From the NCBI GenBank assembly GCA_014529385.2, contig CM043958.1:123926817-123990816 (forward strand): a DNA stretch of 64,000 nt. The letters run 5' to 3'. A program made the position numbers and the translations under genes. The notes under the pieces are model-generated. The model was not told where the DNA came from and searched no databases. It was given only the letters and a program-made list of their open reading frames with translations. Source of the DNA: Adiantum capillus-veneris. Its lineage: Eukaryota; Streptophyta; Polypodiopsida; Polypodiales; Pteridaceae. Shown piece after piece: positions 53,101 to 63,065 of the stretch (the stretch's first letter is position 1; each line of letters starts with the position of its first letter).

Positions 53101-54105
53101 TCAATAATGATGGTTGTTGTCGAGCTTTTCCCACCATTGGTATCTTGGTTTGTCTCGGTCAAAATGTTGTGGTTGAGTCTCTTGAGACTTAACTCTCCAT
53201 TGCTTCATCGGTTTTACAGTTTGCGAAAAAGATAAGTGCTCCTTTTTTCTCCAAATCCATTTTGTTTTAGGTTCCCTGCTCGAAGATGCTCCTCTTTGTG
53301 TTTTGACTCTTGGAACCATCTTTGGTACAGTAGATGATGTTTTGGGAACCCAAATTTGAATCGGCTTGTCCTTAAGCTGTGCTTTTGGTACCCAAATTTG
53401 CCTGACTCTTTGCATGCTACTTGTAGTATTTGCTTTTCTATAAGATAGATAAGATTGATTGCTTCGTAATTTGCTCTGCTGGTAACCTCCTTTCCATTCC
53501 TCTTTGCTTTTGGTGCAATTGGAACAATGAGTTGTCCTCCTTTAGGTGATAACTTGAGCTGGTTGGTATCCCAATATAGTACTCTCTTGTAAGTCCGCAT
53601 CCATGAGATTCCAAGAATCATTGTTTCATTCATGTGTTCATCTTGTAAGCATACACATTGATGAGGACATGAACATCCATATACTATCACATTTAAGTTG
53701 ACTACTCCCAATGTCGGTGTTGAGTTCTTATTGCATCCTTTAATAGTCGATGTTCCTGTTGTCAAAGACTGACTTGTTGCTTTCTTGTACGTGGAATAAT
53801 TGACTGCATTTACTTGAGCTCCTGTATCGACCAATGCATTTGTGCTATGATTGTTCACTTGTACTTTGATGCGAAGGTCCATTCCATCTAACCATTCATC
53901 ATCCGTTGACACTGCATCTTTCTGTAATTCCCATAGTCATTCATCTAATTCCAGAGCGTTGATGGGAATAGGTATTTGTTGACTTTTTAGAGTAGCTTTC
54001 CTTCTGAGTACTCGAAGCTGAGCTTCCTCTTGGGCTTCATCAATGACCTGCTGTTGTTTTATCTTCTTTGCTTTGCTGCATGCATCTTTTCTATCAATTC
54101 ATTGG
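53101..54105 (-). pseudogene. Element E: retropepsin-like domain and basic tail downstream of integrase
   Basis: On the minus strand a frame one base back from the integrase frame runs KQQQVIDEAQEEAQLRVLRR, ALELDE, a TGA, then LWELQKDAVSTDDEW and a retropepsin-like domain. That domain has active-site motif NALVDTGAQVNAVN (about 53840-53800), Cys-rich VIVYGCSCPHQCVC and the partner motif MILGISWMRTYKRVL. After a frameshift near 53400 a basic tail has repeated IWVPK (RQIWVPKAQ, IQIWVPKTS) and ends at 53101. The protease normally cleaves Gag-Pol and stands before RT; here it follows integrase. There is no knuckle or gag upstream. Confidence 0.65.
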
Positions 54106-55083
54106 TTAGTGGCAAATTGTACTTCTTTAAACGGCATCCTCTAATCCAATTAGCCATTGGTTCACCATCTAGGGTGGACAACTTACTTGCTCCACTTGGA
54201 GATACATCTTCAATGAGAAACGGTCCGGTTCCCTTTTTCTTAAACTTGGGAATGTGTTGCTTAAGGGAATAAACTAAAACTAGGTCCCCTTTTTTGAAGA
54301 TTTTTGTAACTAGATGGGAATCAAAAAACTTTTTTGGTTTCTGATTTTGTGCATAGATGTGAGCTACAACTGTTAGCGTTTGCTCATCAAGATTTTCTAG
54401 AACTTCAAGCCTCTCTGACAATTCATGTCCAATCCACTCGATATCCTTAGCTACCCTTAGTGTCGGCAATAGAAATTCTATCGACAGTATGGCATCAAGA
54501 CCATAAACAAATTTAAAGGATGCAACATTTAAAGCTATTTTGAATGAAACTCGATAAGCCCATAGAGCAGCATGGAGATTCATTTCCCAATCTTTCCTTC
54601 CTGAACTAACCACTTTAGTCAATACCGAGCTAAGGATTTTATTCCTATGCTCAGCTTGTCCATTTTCTTGTGGGTGATAGGGAGCTGATTTGTTATGGAT
54701 GACCATAAACTCATTAAGCAGATACTCAATTACCTCATTGAGGAAATGAGTTTCCCTATCACTGATTATTTCTATTGGCAGTCCATATCTTGTGAGCATG
54801 TACTCATATAAGAATGTGGTTGTGGTTCTAGCATCATTCTTTTGAATTGCTTTAGTCTCGGCCCACTTAGTCAAATAGTCCGTAGCTACAATGATATATT
54901 GAGCTTGGGTTCTATAAGCAGGTGGTTGTATTGGCCCAACAAAGTCTAAACCCCATTTTGCAAAAGCTCTAGCCCCCATCATTGGTCTTAAGGGCATGCT
55001 ATCTATATGGGTTGGTATTTTAGCTCGTTGACATGCCTTCGAGCATATTCTTTGGCATCTGCAAAAAGTGTTGGCCACCATAT
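54059..55083 (-). pseudogene. pol: Element E integrase (Ty3/gypsy)
   Basis: The minus-strand frame holds the end of the zinc finger (SKACQRAKIPTHID, frame-disturbed just before) and the catalytic core: Asp in KWGLDFVGPI, Asp in IEIISDRETHF, Glu in PYHPQENGQAEHRN. A C-terminal domain (KIFKKGDLVLVYSLKQHIPK, KKKGTGPFLIEDVS) shows a GPF motif. It stops with TAA at 54059-54061. The sequence is unlike the Gypsy-A/B/C integrases and nearer to Athila/Tat-type ones (DYLTKWAE). Its N-terminal side is removed by Copia-3 at 55084, so RT and RNase H of this element are not in the window. Confidence 0.88.
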
Positions 55084-55311
55084 TGTTGGAATTAGGGTTG
55101 CAGAGAAACACACACAGCTTGGAGAAGACGAAGGAAGCTCAAGGCACACAATAGAGAGTGTGTTACTTAATTTGCAATGGAAAGATAGATAACCCTAGAG
55201 GGATGGGTGTATATACAATGCTTAGGGGGGGGAAACCTCCTAAAGAGGGAAAAAATGCCCCGGTGGTCCTAGTGTGTTCACACACATCACTACCACATGT
55301 ATATGGTAACA
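55084..55311 (-). repeat. Copia-3 3' LTR
   Basis: 228 bp, the reverse complement reading TGTTACC to TCCAACA, clearly homologous to the Copia-2 LTRs. The polypurine tract follows on the plus strand as AATCCCCCCTG (55312-55322). Confidence 0.93.
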
Positions 55312-55386
55312 AATCCCCCCTGGAGTGATGCGGTGAACGAGAGCTGGCACATGAGTAAAGGGAAGTGCCATGCTCTGAGGACATGA

Positions 55387-57063
55387 TCAGTCCACAAAGA
55401 GGAGTAAGCCCAAAGCTTTGTGGAAAGATTCAAGCTTCTCACAAGACAATGCCTTTGTGAAAAGATCTGCAAGGTTGTCCTATGTTGGCACATAAGCCAA
55501 GCTGATCTCTCCTGCTGAGAGCCTCTCCCTGACATAGTGGTAATGCACCTCAATGTGCTTTGTGCGAGCATGAAAAATTGGGTTCCTTGCAATTGCTAAT
55601 GTGCTTTGACTGTCAGTGTAGATAGTGTTGGCAGTGTCCTGTCCAACACCCAAATTAGCCATAAGGCGTCTGAGCCATACACAGTCAATCGTAGCTGTGA
55701 AGACTGCGTTGTACTCAGCCTCACAACTCGAAGTGGCCACAATAGGTTTCTTCTTGCTCAACCATGATATACATGAACTTCCAAGCATGAAACAAAAACC
55801 ACTTGTGGACACTCGCGTGTCAAAACAACCAGCCCAATCTGAGTCCAGAAAAGCATGTAAGTCTGGCGGCAATGATCCCCCCTTGGGATAAAACAAGCCA
55901 AGATGTAAAGTGCCACTAAGGTAGCAAAAAATCCTCTTGAGAGCCTACCAATGCTTAGACCCTGGGCTATGCATAAATCTGCTGACTTGTGAGACTGCAA
56001 ACTGAATATCCGGCCTCGTGTTGCATACATAAATGAGGCAGCCAACAGCAGTTTGATAAATAGTGACATCAGCAGGATCACCAGCATCATGTAGACTCAA
56101 CTTCAAACCTGTTTCCATGGGAGTGGCAATAGGTTTGTAATCCTCAAGTCCAAACTTACATAGCAATGTCTCTATGTAACTTTTTTGACACAAGGCAATA
56201 CCACCATCACACTGCTTAAACTGTATACCCAAGTAATGATGCAACAGTCCCAAGTCTTTCATCTTGAAAGTAGAATTCAAATCAGCCTTAAATTCAGCAA
56301 TATGTCTCTCATTTGGTCCAGTGATCAGCAAATCATCGACATAAAGAACCACAACGAGAAGTACATCACTCTCACGCTTTACATACAATGTGCTTTCTGT
56401 TGGACTGTTACGAAAGCCTCGTTTAACCAAATGAGTGTCAGCTTTCTCATACCAAGCACGAGGAGATTGCTTCAACCCATACAAAGCCTTCTTACATTTT
56501 CACACTTTGTCCTCTTGTCCTTTTATGACAACACCGCGAGGCTGCGTTACATAAACTTCCTCAAATATGTCGCCATTCAAGAAAGTGGTAACAATGTCTT
56601 GATGTACATCCCAACCAAAATGAGATGCCAATGCACATAGAAAATGCATAGTAGTCATACGACAAGTGGGAGCAAAAGTCTCTTCATAATCTATGCCTTT
56701 TTATTGTGCATAACCCTTTGCAACAAGTCGAGCCTTATGGCGATCGATCTCACCATCCGGCTTGCGTTTCAACTTGTAAACCCACTTCGTACCAATGGCC
56801 TTTTTGCCAGGAGGCAAATATCATAAAGTCCATGTGTCATTTTCTATAAGTGCATCATATTCTGATTGCATGGCAGCCATCCAATTTTCTGAATTCTGTG
56901 CTTCATCAAAAGACAGAAGCTCCTCAACATCATGTAAGCTAGACACAGCCAAAGCATAACAATTTGATGCATAAGATGCATGGCGAGAGCCTGAACGAGT
57001 ACGACTAGACAAAGATGCATCCAATTTACTATCACGCAAAGTGTGCACTAGCCATTTTGGCAT
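55387..57063 (-). pseudogene. pol: Copia-3 RT and RNase H, several stops
   Basis: Colinear with Copia-2 16994-18676. Pieces: 57063-56821 (PKWLVHTLRDSKLDA to NDTWTL then stop), a broken stretch to 56484, the RT palm with YVDDLLITG in 56484-55945, and RNase H in 55896-55387 (SDWAGCFDTR, SSCEAEYNAVF, TDSQSTLAIARNPIF). Stops include one after WTL and others at about 56702 and 55930. Here the RNase H block keeps Ser in SDWAG, unlike Copia-2. Confidence 0.88.
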
Positions 57064-57282
57064 ACCTCTAGCTTGCTCATTTTAAGCCCTTTCCTCATCA
57101 AGTACATCATGTACATCTATATCAGTAATAGCCTGATATGTAACATTTTCAAAAACCCCCATAGGCTATACATTTGCCTCATTGGAAATTACATTCGTAT
57201 TTCCACCATTGAAAAGAGGCAACAACGTGTCATAAATGTCCTGCGAGCTTACATTACGCTCTCTAGTACATGACAGCAAGGG

Positions 57283-58101
57283 CTAAACAGAATCTTCCAC
57301 AAACACTACATCCCGTGAAACCAGAATACACTTTGTTTGCGGATGATATAACTTGTAACCTTTGCTTTCAGCAATATAACCAACAAAAATACATTTGACA
57401 ACCTTATCATCCAATTTTTTGCGCTGTGTTTGTGGCACCAAAGCATATGCCAAACAACCAAAAACACGCATGTGCTCACTAGAAGGCTTTCTATCATGCC
57501 ATGCTTCATATGGAGTAATAGACTGCAAAGCTTTTGTAGCACACCTGTTAAGTACATAAGTGGCACATATGATGGCCTCAAGCCAAAAAGAATGCGTCAA
57601 AGCTTGACTTTTGACCATACAACGTGCCATTTCCGTCAGTGACCTGTTTTTCCTCTCAGCAACACCATTTTGCTGAGGTGTATAAGGCACTGTACATTGG
57701 TGTTTTATCCCACAACTAGCGAGAAATGCATTAAATTCATGAGACATATACTCCCCCCCTCGATCATAGTACATTTCAAGACATTTTCAGCCATAGCCAA
57801 AAATTGTTTGAAGCACATAAAAACTTCGGACTTCGCTTTAAGAGGAAACACCCATGCATGCCTAGAGTAATCATCAATGAAAGTCACGAAGTAAAGGTAA
57901 TTGCCCAAGGACGGAGTTTGCATGGGCCCACAAACATCACTATGCACAAGCTGCAACCTGCATGTGGCCCAAACTGAACCATCCTTTGGAAACTTAGAAC
58001 GCTGCATCTTACCCAAAATACATCCTTCACAAACATGTTTGACAGGTGCTTCAAGAGGCGGCAAAGAAGCAACCATATCAGATTTCTGCAAACGCAGCAA
58101 A
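57283..58101 (-). pseudogene. pol: Copia-3 integrase, 5'-truncated
   Basis: Begins with LRLQKSDMVASLPPLEA right at the fusion point, then the CC finger (CEGCILGKMQ), LVHSDVCGPM and FIDDYSRHAW. A frameshift near 57770 moves to the 57774-57283 frame, which starts YYDRGGEYMSHEF and holds the Glu motif PQQNGVAERKNRS. It stops after VFVEDSV. This copy has CGA (Arg) where Copia-2 has TGA. Confidence 0.88.
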
Positions 58102-58828
58102 GTACTTGAAGATTTGTGATATAAATAGAATTGCCATTTGATGGGCCTTGATAGTCTTTTTGACCACTATGAAATGTGCTTGTTTGCTAAACCTGTCCAC
58201 TATTGTCCATATTCTTGTATCCCCATGGATAGACTTGGGCAATCCAAAGATAAAATCCATGGATATGCTCTCCCATGTTGAATTAGGGATTGACAAATAT
58301 TGAAGCAATTCAGGTTGCTTCCCTCTATCAAACTTTGTCTTTTGGTATACCACATAGTTTAAAACATACTCTTGTACGCTTGTTTTCATGGTAGGCCAAT
58401 AGAAGTATGTTTCTATCCCTTTTAGGATAGATTAAATCCCTCTATGCCCCGCATAAGGAGGAGCATGAGATTCATACATTACTTTCTCACCTAGTGAGTT
58501 AGTAACGCATAGCCTGTTGCCATAGAGAAGATAACCATCTTGTAAGGTAAATGGTTCTTCCTTCTTCCCTAGTGCAAGGGTTGAAATCGCATCTTCAAAA
58601 TCAGGATCGATAGCGTACTCATCTATCATAGAAGATAGATAATTGTGAGTTGCTATGAATACCTCATTCACTCTCAGTTGTCTTAAAAAGTGCACCGGCT
58701 ACTTGATTATGCTTGCCAGCAATGTGAGCAATATGAAAATGGAATTGCAAAAGGAAATTTGCCCACCTCATTTTTTTGTCGGAGAGCTTGGTCTGCATCA
58801 TGAAGTACTTAAGGCTTTGGTGATTCGT
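58102..58828 (-). pseudogene. pol: Gypsy-C integrase, N-terminal two thirds
   Basis: Minus-strand pieces 58695-58432 (IDEYAIDPDFEDAISTLALG, HAPPYAGHRGI) and 58389-58102 (FDRGKQPELLQYLSIPNS, SMDFIFGLPKSIHGDTRIW, MAILFISQIFKY) match Gypsy-B. The frame ends at the Copia-3 fusion, so the second catalytic Asp, the Glu and the GPY/F tail are lost. Confidence 0.88.
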
Positions 58829-59312
58829 TCACAAAATGAAAGGAGTCCTCAATAAATAGTGCTTCCACAAGTTTAGAGCATGTAGAACTCCTAAGAGTTC
58901 CTTCTCATATATACCTAGAGCTTGCTCAACAGGGTTGATCCTTCGACTTTCATAGGCTATGGCGTGCCCTTCTTGGAGCAAAACAGCTCCAAGGCAATCA
59001 CCACAGGCATCGCATTGGACCTCAAATGGTTTTGAGAGATCCTGCAGTGTAAGCACAGGTTGAGAGATAAGCTTCTCTTTAAGATTTTCGAAAGTATTGT
59101 TCTCCTTGGTGGACCATATATACCTAACGTTTTTCTTTGTTATGTCATGTAATGGTCACGCGATTTGTGAGAATTTTTCTATGAAGCGTCTATAGTATGC
59201 ACACATACCTATAAAGCTTCTTAATTCATTTAGATTCCTTGGATTAGGCCATCGTTTTATTACCTCTAACTTTGATGGATCCATTTGGATTCCATCTAAT
59301 GTGACCTAAATA
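58829..59312 (-). pseudogene. pol: Gypsy-C RNase H
   Basis: The 59056-58829 frame reads LSKPFEVQCDACGDCLGAVL, SRRINPVEQALGIYEKELLG and WKHYLLRTPFIL, then a stop. The upstream connection region (59312-59057) is frame-disturbed but alignable to Gypsy-B. Confidence 0.85.
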
Positions 59313-59834
59313 CTAAATCACTTGTAAGAAAAAATTACTTTTCTTTCGATTTATATAAAGTTTATTCTCTCGTAAAACTTGAAATATTACCTGGAGGTGT
59401 TGCTTGTGTTCGTCTAATGAATTAGAATAGATGATTATATCATCAAAGAACACTCCAGTAAAGCTTCGGTGAGGCAGACAGTTGAATGTGGCTGGTGTAT
59501 TGGTCAAGCCAAAAGGCATGACAATGTACTCGTAAAGACCAAACGTAGTGCGAAATGCGGTCTTTACACTGTCTTGATCAACTATCCTTAATTGATGATA
59601 GCCACTTTTTAGGTCAATCCTACTCAAGTAGGTCGACCCCTGAAGCTTATCAAATAGGTCTTCTAACCGTGGAATGGGAAACCTATTCTTGATAGTGATC
59701 CTATTTAGTGCTCTATAGTTGCCATTCATACGATATGTGCCATCTTTATTTTGCACTAATAGAACTGGCAAACAAAATGGAGATGAGCTAGGCTTAACCA
59801 TGCCTTTCTCAACCAACTCATACACTTGCCGCAT
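59313..59834 (-). pseudogene. pol: Gypsy-C reverse transcriptase
   Basis: Nearly complete in one frame: MRQVYELVEKGMVKPSSSPF, LNRITIKNRFPIPRLEDLFD, YLSRIDLKSGYHQLRIVDQD and the active site FFDDIIIYSN. Compared with Gypsy-B it lacks about ten residues after TNTPATFN. It keeps the bases whose loss stops the Gypsy-B frame at 37003. Confidence 0.88.
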
Positions 59835-60048
59835 AATCTCCTCTTGTTGAGCTTGAAAAACTCGATAAGGAGGTTTATTAGGCGGTGAGCTTCGTGGAAG
59901 AAGTTCAATTGCATGGTCGTCATCCCCTTGTTTGGGAGGTAGCTCACAAGGGATGTCGTCAATAAAAACATCTTGGAATCCCTTTAGGAAATTGGATACT
60001 CTAATTCCTTTTGATTACCTATATCTCATTACGTGTATTCTTGTGGGG
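59835..60048 (-). pseudogene. Gypsy-C deletion of the protease region
   Basis: Minus-strand sequence passes from just after the knuckle almost directly into the segment before RT (AATCAAAAGGAATTAGAGTA, equivalent to about 36580 of Gypsy-B). The protease and some 500 bp are absent. Confidence 0.8.
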
Positions 60049-61541
60049 GCAAGCACGATAGACATGCCCTTGCTCCCCACACTTGAAACAACGGTTATCT
60101 TTTTGATAATGCTCTAGCTCTTAAGGAGAGAGTTTATTTTTGCCTTTATAAACTCCCTTCTCCTTGGCTTTGTTGTTGTTGGAGTTACCTTTGGGAGACT
60201 TTTGGATGTTGTCCTTTCCCTTAGGCTCACTAAGGTCCTTATTTTCCATGGGCTTAATATTTCTCTTAGCCCCTTGTTGGAAGTTGATTCTTGAAGCCAC
60301 CATGGTATGGTGTATGACCGCAGATATGGTGCGAGGCCTTTGGGAGTTAACATACTCCGCCATATCCTCATATAAACTTGCACAAAATTGTTGTTTTTTC
60401 TCTCCAAAATCCATCCTTTTGTAGACAGTGGCTTTGAGATGTAAATCCCAAAACTTGTTTACATATTTGTGAACAGATTCATAGGGAGAGAGCTTCAAGC
60501 TTCACCATTCGGTGAGTACTTTGTCTTTGGCATGGCTAGCCAAAAACTGCTTCATGATGGAAGCTCTTAAATCTTTCCACGTTCGTGGAGCTTCACCGTT
60601 TGCTCATAGGCTATACCACCATTCCCTAGTGGACTTTTGAAAATGCATAGCTACATGACGTAGCGTAGAGGACTCCATGAAGCCCTCATCTCCAAACACC
60701 ACATCAAATTGTTGGATAAAGGCCAAGACTTTGTCAGTAGCACCAAAGGTGCCATCGTAGGTAAGGAAAGAGATGTTCTTTCCTCCCTCTTTGAACTTTT
60801 TGAGCTTGGACAACCTTTTCTAGGCGGCATAGGATTTCCTATGGCCTCTTATCTTGGGTGGTTCGAGAGCTGCACCATCACTTTCTTCAGAAGAGAAAGA
60901 AGATGAGGAGGATGGGGAAGAGGGTGACCTCTTTCTCGCCTTTTTCTTCCCTTGTTTCTCCTTTTCTACACCATTACTTTCTTCAGAAGAGAAAGAGGAT
61001 GAGGAAGATGGAGAAGAGGGTGACCTCTTTCTCGTCTTTTTCTTCTCTTGTTTCCTCTCTTCCCTCTTTGAATTATGGTGAAGAGGAGTATGCAATGGTC
61101 TTCTCTAGGGGGTGTTGGAGAGCATTTTGTCCGCCGTCTTTGTGGAGCCATCTCCGTCGAGGTGGCACGAGACTCGCTTCTTTCTCATTCTTTCGGTGCG
61201 GGCTCTACCGTTGAAACTTGGGCTCTCCTTTGAGAGGGAGATGCCTCATCGAGTAGTAAGTTTTTGAGCCCTTCGTACGGATCCTCCTCTTCTTCCCTTA
61301 TTGGAGAGAGTCCTCTTTTGGAAGTCTCACTAGGAGCTCTCTCTTCTTGGTGGGGAGTTTGGAGAATACCATGGGTGTGCAATTGTTGTAGCACTTCACC
61401 TTGGAGGGATGGATTTCCAAGGGCTTGTTGAAGCCTAGAAACAAGATAGTTTACAAGCATAGGGGCATCATTAGTTGCTCTTTCATTAGCAAAATCAAAG
61501 CTATCAACATTCATTTCAATCTCTTTTCCCTTGTTAGCCAT
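60049..61541 (-). pseudogene. gag: Gypsy-C Gag
   Basis: I chose the ATG at 61541 (MANKGKEIEMNVDSFDFANE) by homology with Gypsy-B. Pieces in order: N-terminal region to 61185 (NYLVSRLQQALGNPSLQGEV, EEDPYEGLKNLLLDEAS); Arg/Ser linker with two near-identical repeats (61095-60820, KKTRKRSPSSPSSSSSFSSE and KKARKRSPSSPSSSSSFSSE); gag core (60813-60604 and 60498-60121, SFLTYDGTFGATDKVLAFIQ, FCASLYEDMAEYVNSQRPRT); knuckle CFKCGEQGHVYRAC at 60049-60090. Stops after SYAA, YSL, EW and SP break it. Confidence 0.88.
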
Positions 61542-61928
61542 ACTAGCAAAATCTAGATGTAAATTTTTACTTGTACTTTGGCACTTCAAGCCCTAGCTAC
61601 TACTCCTCTTTACCTTCAAAGGTAAGCACTCAAGCATCTATACCTGTGGCTTGAATATTATTAATTGCAAGGAATAGAAGAGAGGGTTTCACAGAGCCGA
61701 GATAGCACCGGTTCCTGTCAAGGTTCTAATATCTCAATAATGGTTAAGCCACGTAGGACTCCATATTAAGACCATAGCTCTCGACCGTATCCCCGTTAAC
61801 TGCATAAAGCAGGCGTGCTTCAAGGATGAAAAATCCCTATTCTACTTACTCTTTTGCAATTAATAACATCAACCATTTGTAGCAAGCTTGAGGACCTCTC
61901 TTCTTGAGCAAGAAAATAGAAACTAATA

Positions 61929-61940
61929 GCTTTGATACTA
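61929..61940 (-). other. Gypsy-C primer binding site, mutated
   Basis: Minus-strand TAGTATCAAAGC beside the LTR end differs from TGGTATCAGAGC by two G-to-A changes. Confidence 0.75.
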
Positions 61941-61941
61941 G

Positions 61942-62073
61942 TGTAACATTTAATGCACTAGTAACTTGTGTGTAGCGAAAAATGATAACATAGTGAGCAT
62001 TCCATTAAGAACAAGTTCCAAATGAGCATAGAGTGAGTACTTCATTGGAGAAAGCAACATAGAAATTTACACC
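61942..62073 (-). repeat. Gypsy-C 5' LTR fragment
   Basis: 132 bp matching 45697-45828. It stops at ACACC, where the Gypsy-I LTR begins; the rest would lie beyond the window. Confidence 0.85.
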
Positions 62074-62120
62074 TGTTAACCGACACGTCAGACAACTAGT
62101 CAACACTGGGCAAATAGGAG

Positions 62121-62480
62121 GCTTGGGGACTGCCCAACACCGCCTATCGCTTGGTGTTGACCTTGGTGTAACAGTCGATGGAGACCCTTTTGGTGAGGTG
62201 ATTACAATACATGTAGAGGAGTCAATAATGGGTGAATATGATACTTGGGGACTACCCAACGCCACCTATCGCTTGGTGTTGACCTTGGGGTTAAAGACAT
62301 TACAAGAGGCAATAGAGTCAATACTAGGCGAATAGGAGGCTTGGGGAGTGCCCGACGCCACCTATCGCTTGGTGTTGACCTTGGTGACGAAGACATCACA
62401 GGTAGCAGTGAAGTCAGCACCAGGCAAACATGAGGCTTGGGGAATGCCCCAACGCCACCTATCTCTTGGTGCTGACCTTG
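62121..62480 (+). repeat. Four tandem repeats in the Gypsy-I U3
   Basis: Copies start at 62121, 62242, 62339 and 62435 with CTTGGGGA. Each holds CAACGCCACCTATCGCTTGG followed by TGTTGACCTTGG; spacings are 121, 97 and 96 bp. In the first copy CAACACC and GGTGTTG can pair as a 7-bp stem. Position upstream of the TATA box suggests an enhancer-like array. Confidence 0.9.
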
Positions 62481-62656
62481 GCAAATAGGCGTCGGCACAT
62501 CCACGGACATTACATTGTTTTGAGCCATGGGCCGGGCTTGTCGGTCCAATAGGAAAGGGGTAAGAGTGATCGTCGATGAGAGGTGCACTCTAACTGGAAC
62601 ATTCAAGGGATTAGTTAGCTAAGCATGGGTGCCCAAGTGTGAATGGGGCGAGCTCA

Positions 62657-62663
62657 TATAAAA
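62657..62663 (+). promoter_or_regulatory. TATA box of the Gypsy-I LTR
   Basis: TATAAAA in the LTR, about 180 bp after the tandem repeats and 380 bp before the LTR end. Confidence 0.6.
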
Positions 62664-62751
62664 TTCAACTAAACCTAAAATTCAAGGATTCTCTCATCTG
62701 TGAAATTGAAGAGTGCTCTTGCTCCATCTCCATCTTCTTCTTCTTCAACTC

Positions 62752-62756
62752 TTTGT

Positions 62757-62800
<44 letters not shown>
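62752..62800 (+). repeat. GT/GA compound microsatellite
   Basis: A GT run (about 62754-62780) passes directly into a GA run (62781-62799) in the transcribed part of the LTR. Minus-strand ORFs over it are repeat translations. Confidence 0.95.
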
Positions 62801-62801
<1 letters not shown>

Positions 62802-63047
62802 TGCGATCGAGCATTGCAATGACGGCACAGTGGCGGCGAAGCGGTTGAGCGTGGCGTAGCGGCAGCTCCTTCTTCTTCGCGGCGGGGAATATTCCACGAC
62901 AGCAAGCATAGATTGGCGAGTGACACACCATCGCCATCTTTGAGCTTACTAGTTTAGGCTAGTTGCGTGCTTGGAGCCATTTGTGGCTCGCACACAGTGT
63001 ATCGGCAAGTTCCTTGCATTGACACGTGCAATATACACGCACATTTT

Positions 63048-63065
63048 TGGCACCGTTGCCGGGGA
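63048..63065 (+). other. Gypsy-I primer binding site (tRNA-Asp)
   Basis: TGGCACCGTTGCCGGGGA is complementary to the 3' end of plant tRNA-Asp with one difference (A for G at the fifth base). It lies four bases after the LTR end. Confidence 0.85.

Larger units (their letters stand above)
55084..58101 (-). mobile_element. Copia-3: 5'-truncated copia element, same family as Copia-2
   Basis: The 3' LTR, polypurine tract, RNase H, RT and most of integrase are present on the minus strand. The left flank is CATAT (55079-55083). At 58101 the element stops inside integrase, at the position equivalent to 15939 of Copia-2, and is joined to Gypsy-C integrase without an LTR or duplication. About 2.1 kb (5' LTR, gag, protease) is therefore missing. 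Confidence 0.92.
45697..62073 (-). mobile_element. Gypsy-C shell: minus-strand chromovirus broken by later insertions and deletion
   Basis: Two LTR pieces in the same orientation lie at 45697-46240 and 61942-62073. They share variants not found in Gypsy-B (for example TTTAATGCACTAGTAAC) and differ at about 7 of 132 positions. Gag to integrase of the same family lies at 58102-61541 on the minus strand. I infer that both LTR pieces belong to one element whose 3' half has been replaced by H, E and Copia-3. The right LTR is cut at 62073 by Gypsy-I. The outer left flank is GCACA (45692-45696). Confidence 0.6.
62074..63043 (+). repeat. Gypsy-I 5' LTR
   Basis: 970 bp, TGTTAAC to GCACA. Order inside: four tandem repeats in U3, a TATA box, a GT/GA microsatellite, then U5. 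The 3' LTR is outside the window, so the limits rest on the ends and the primer site. Confidence 0.75.

Noticed and set aside
53214-53912. Reading the E protease region as an ordinary host aspartic protease
   Set aside because: It has one DTG motif and the compact ILGxSWM partner typical of retropepsins, and lies between integrase and a polypurine tract.
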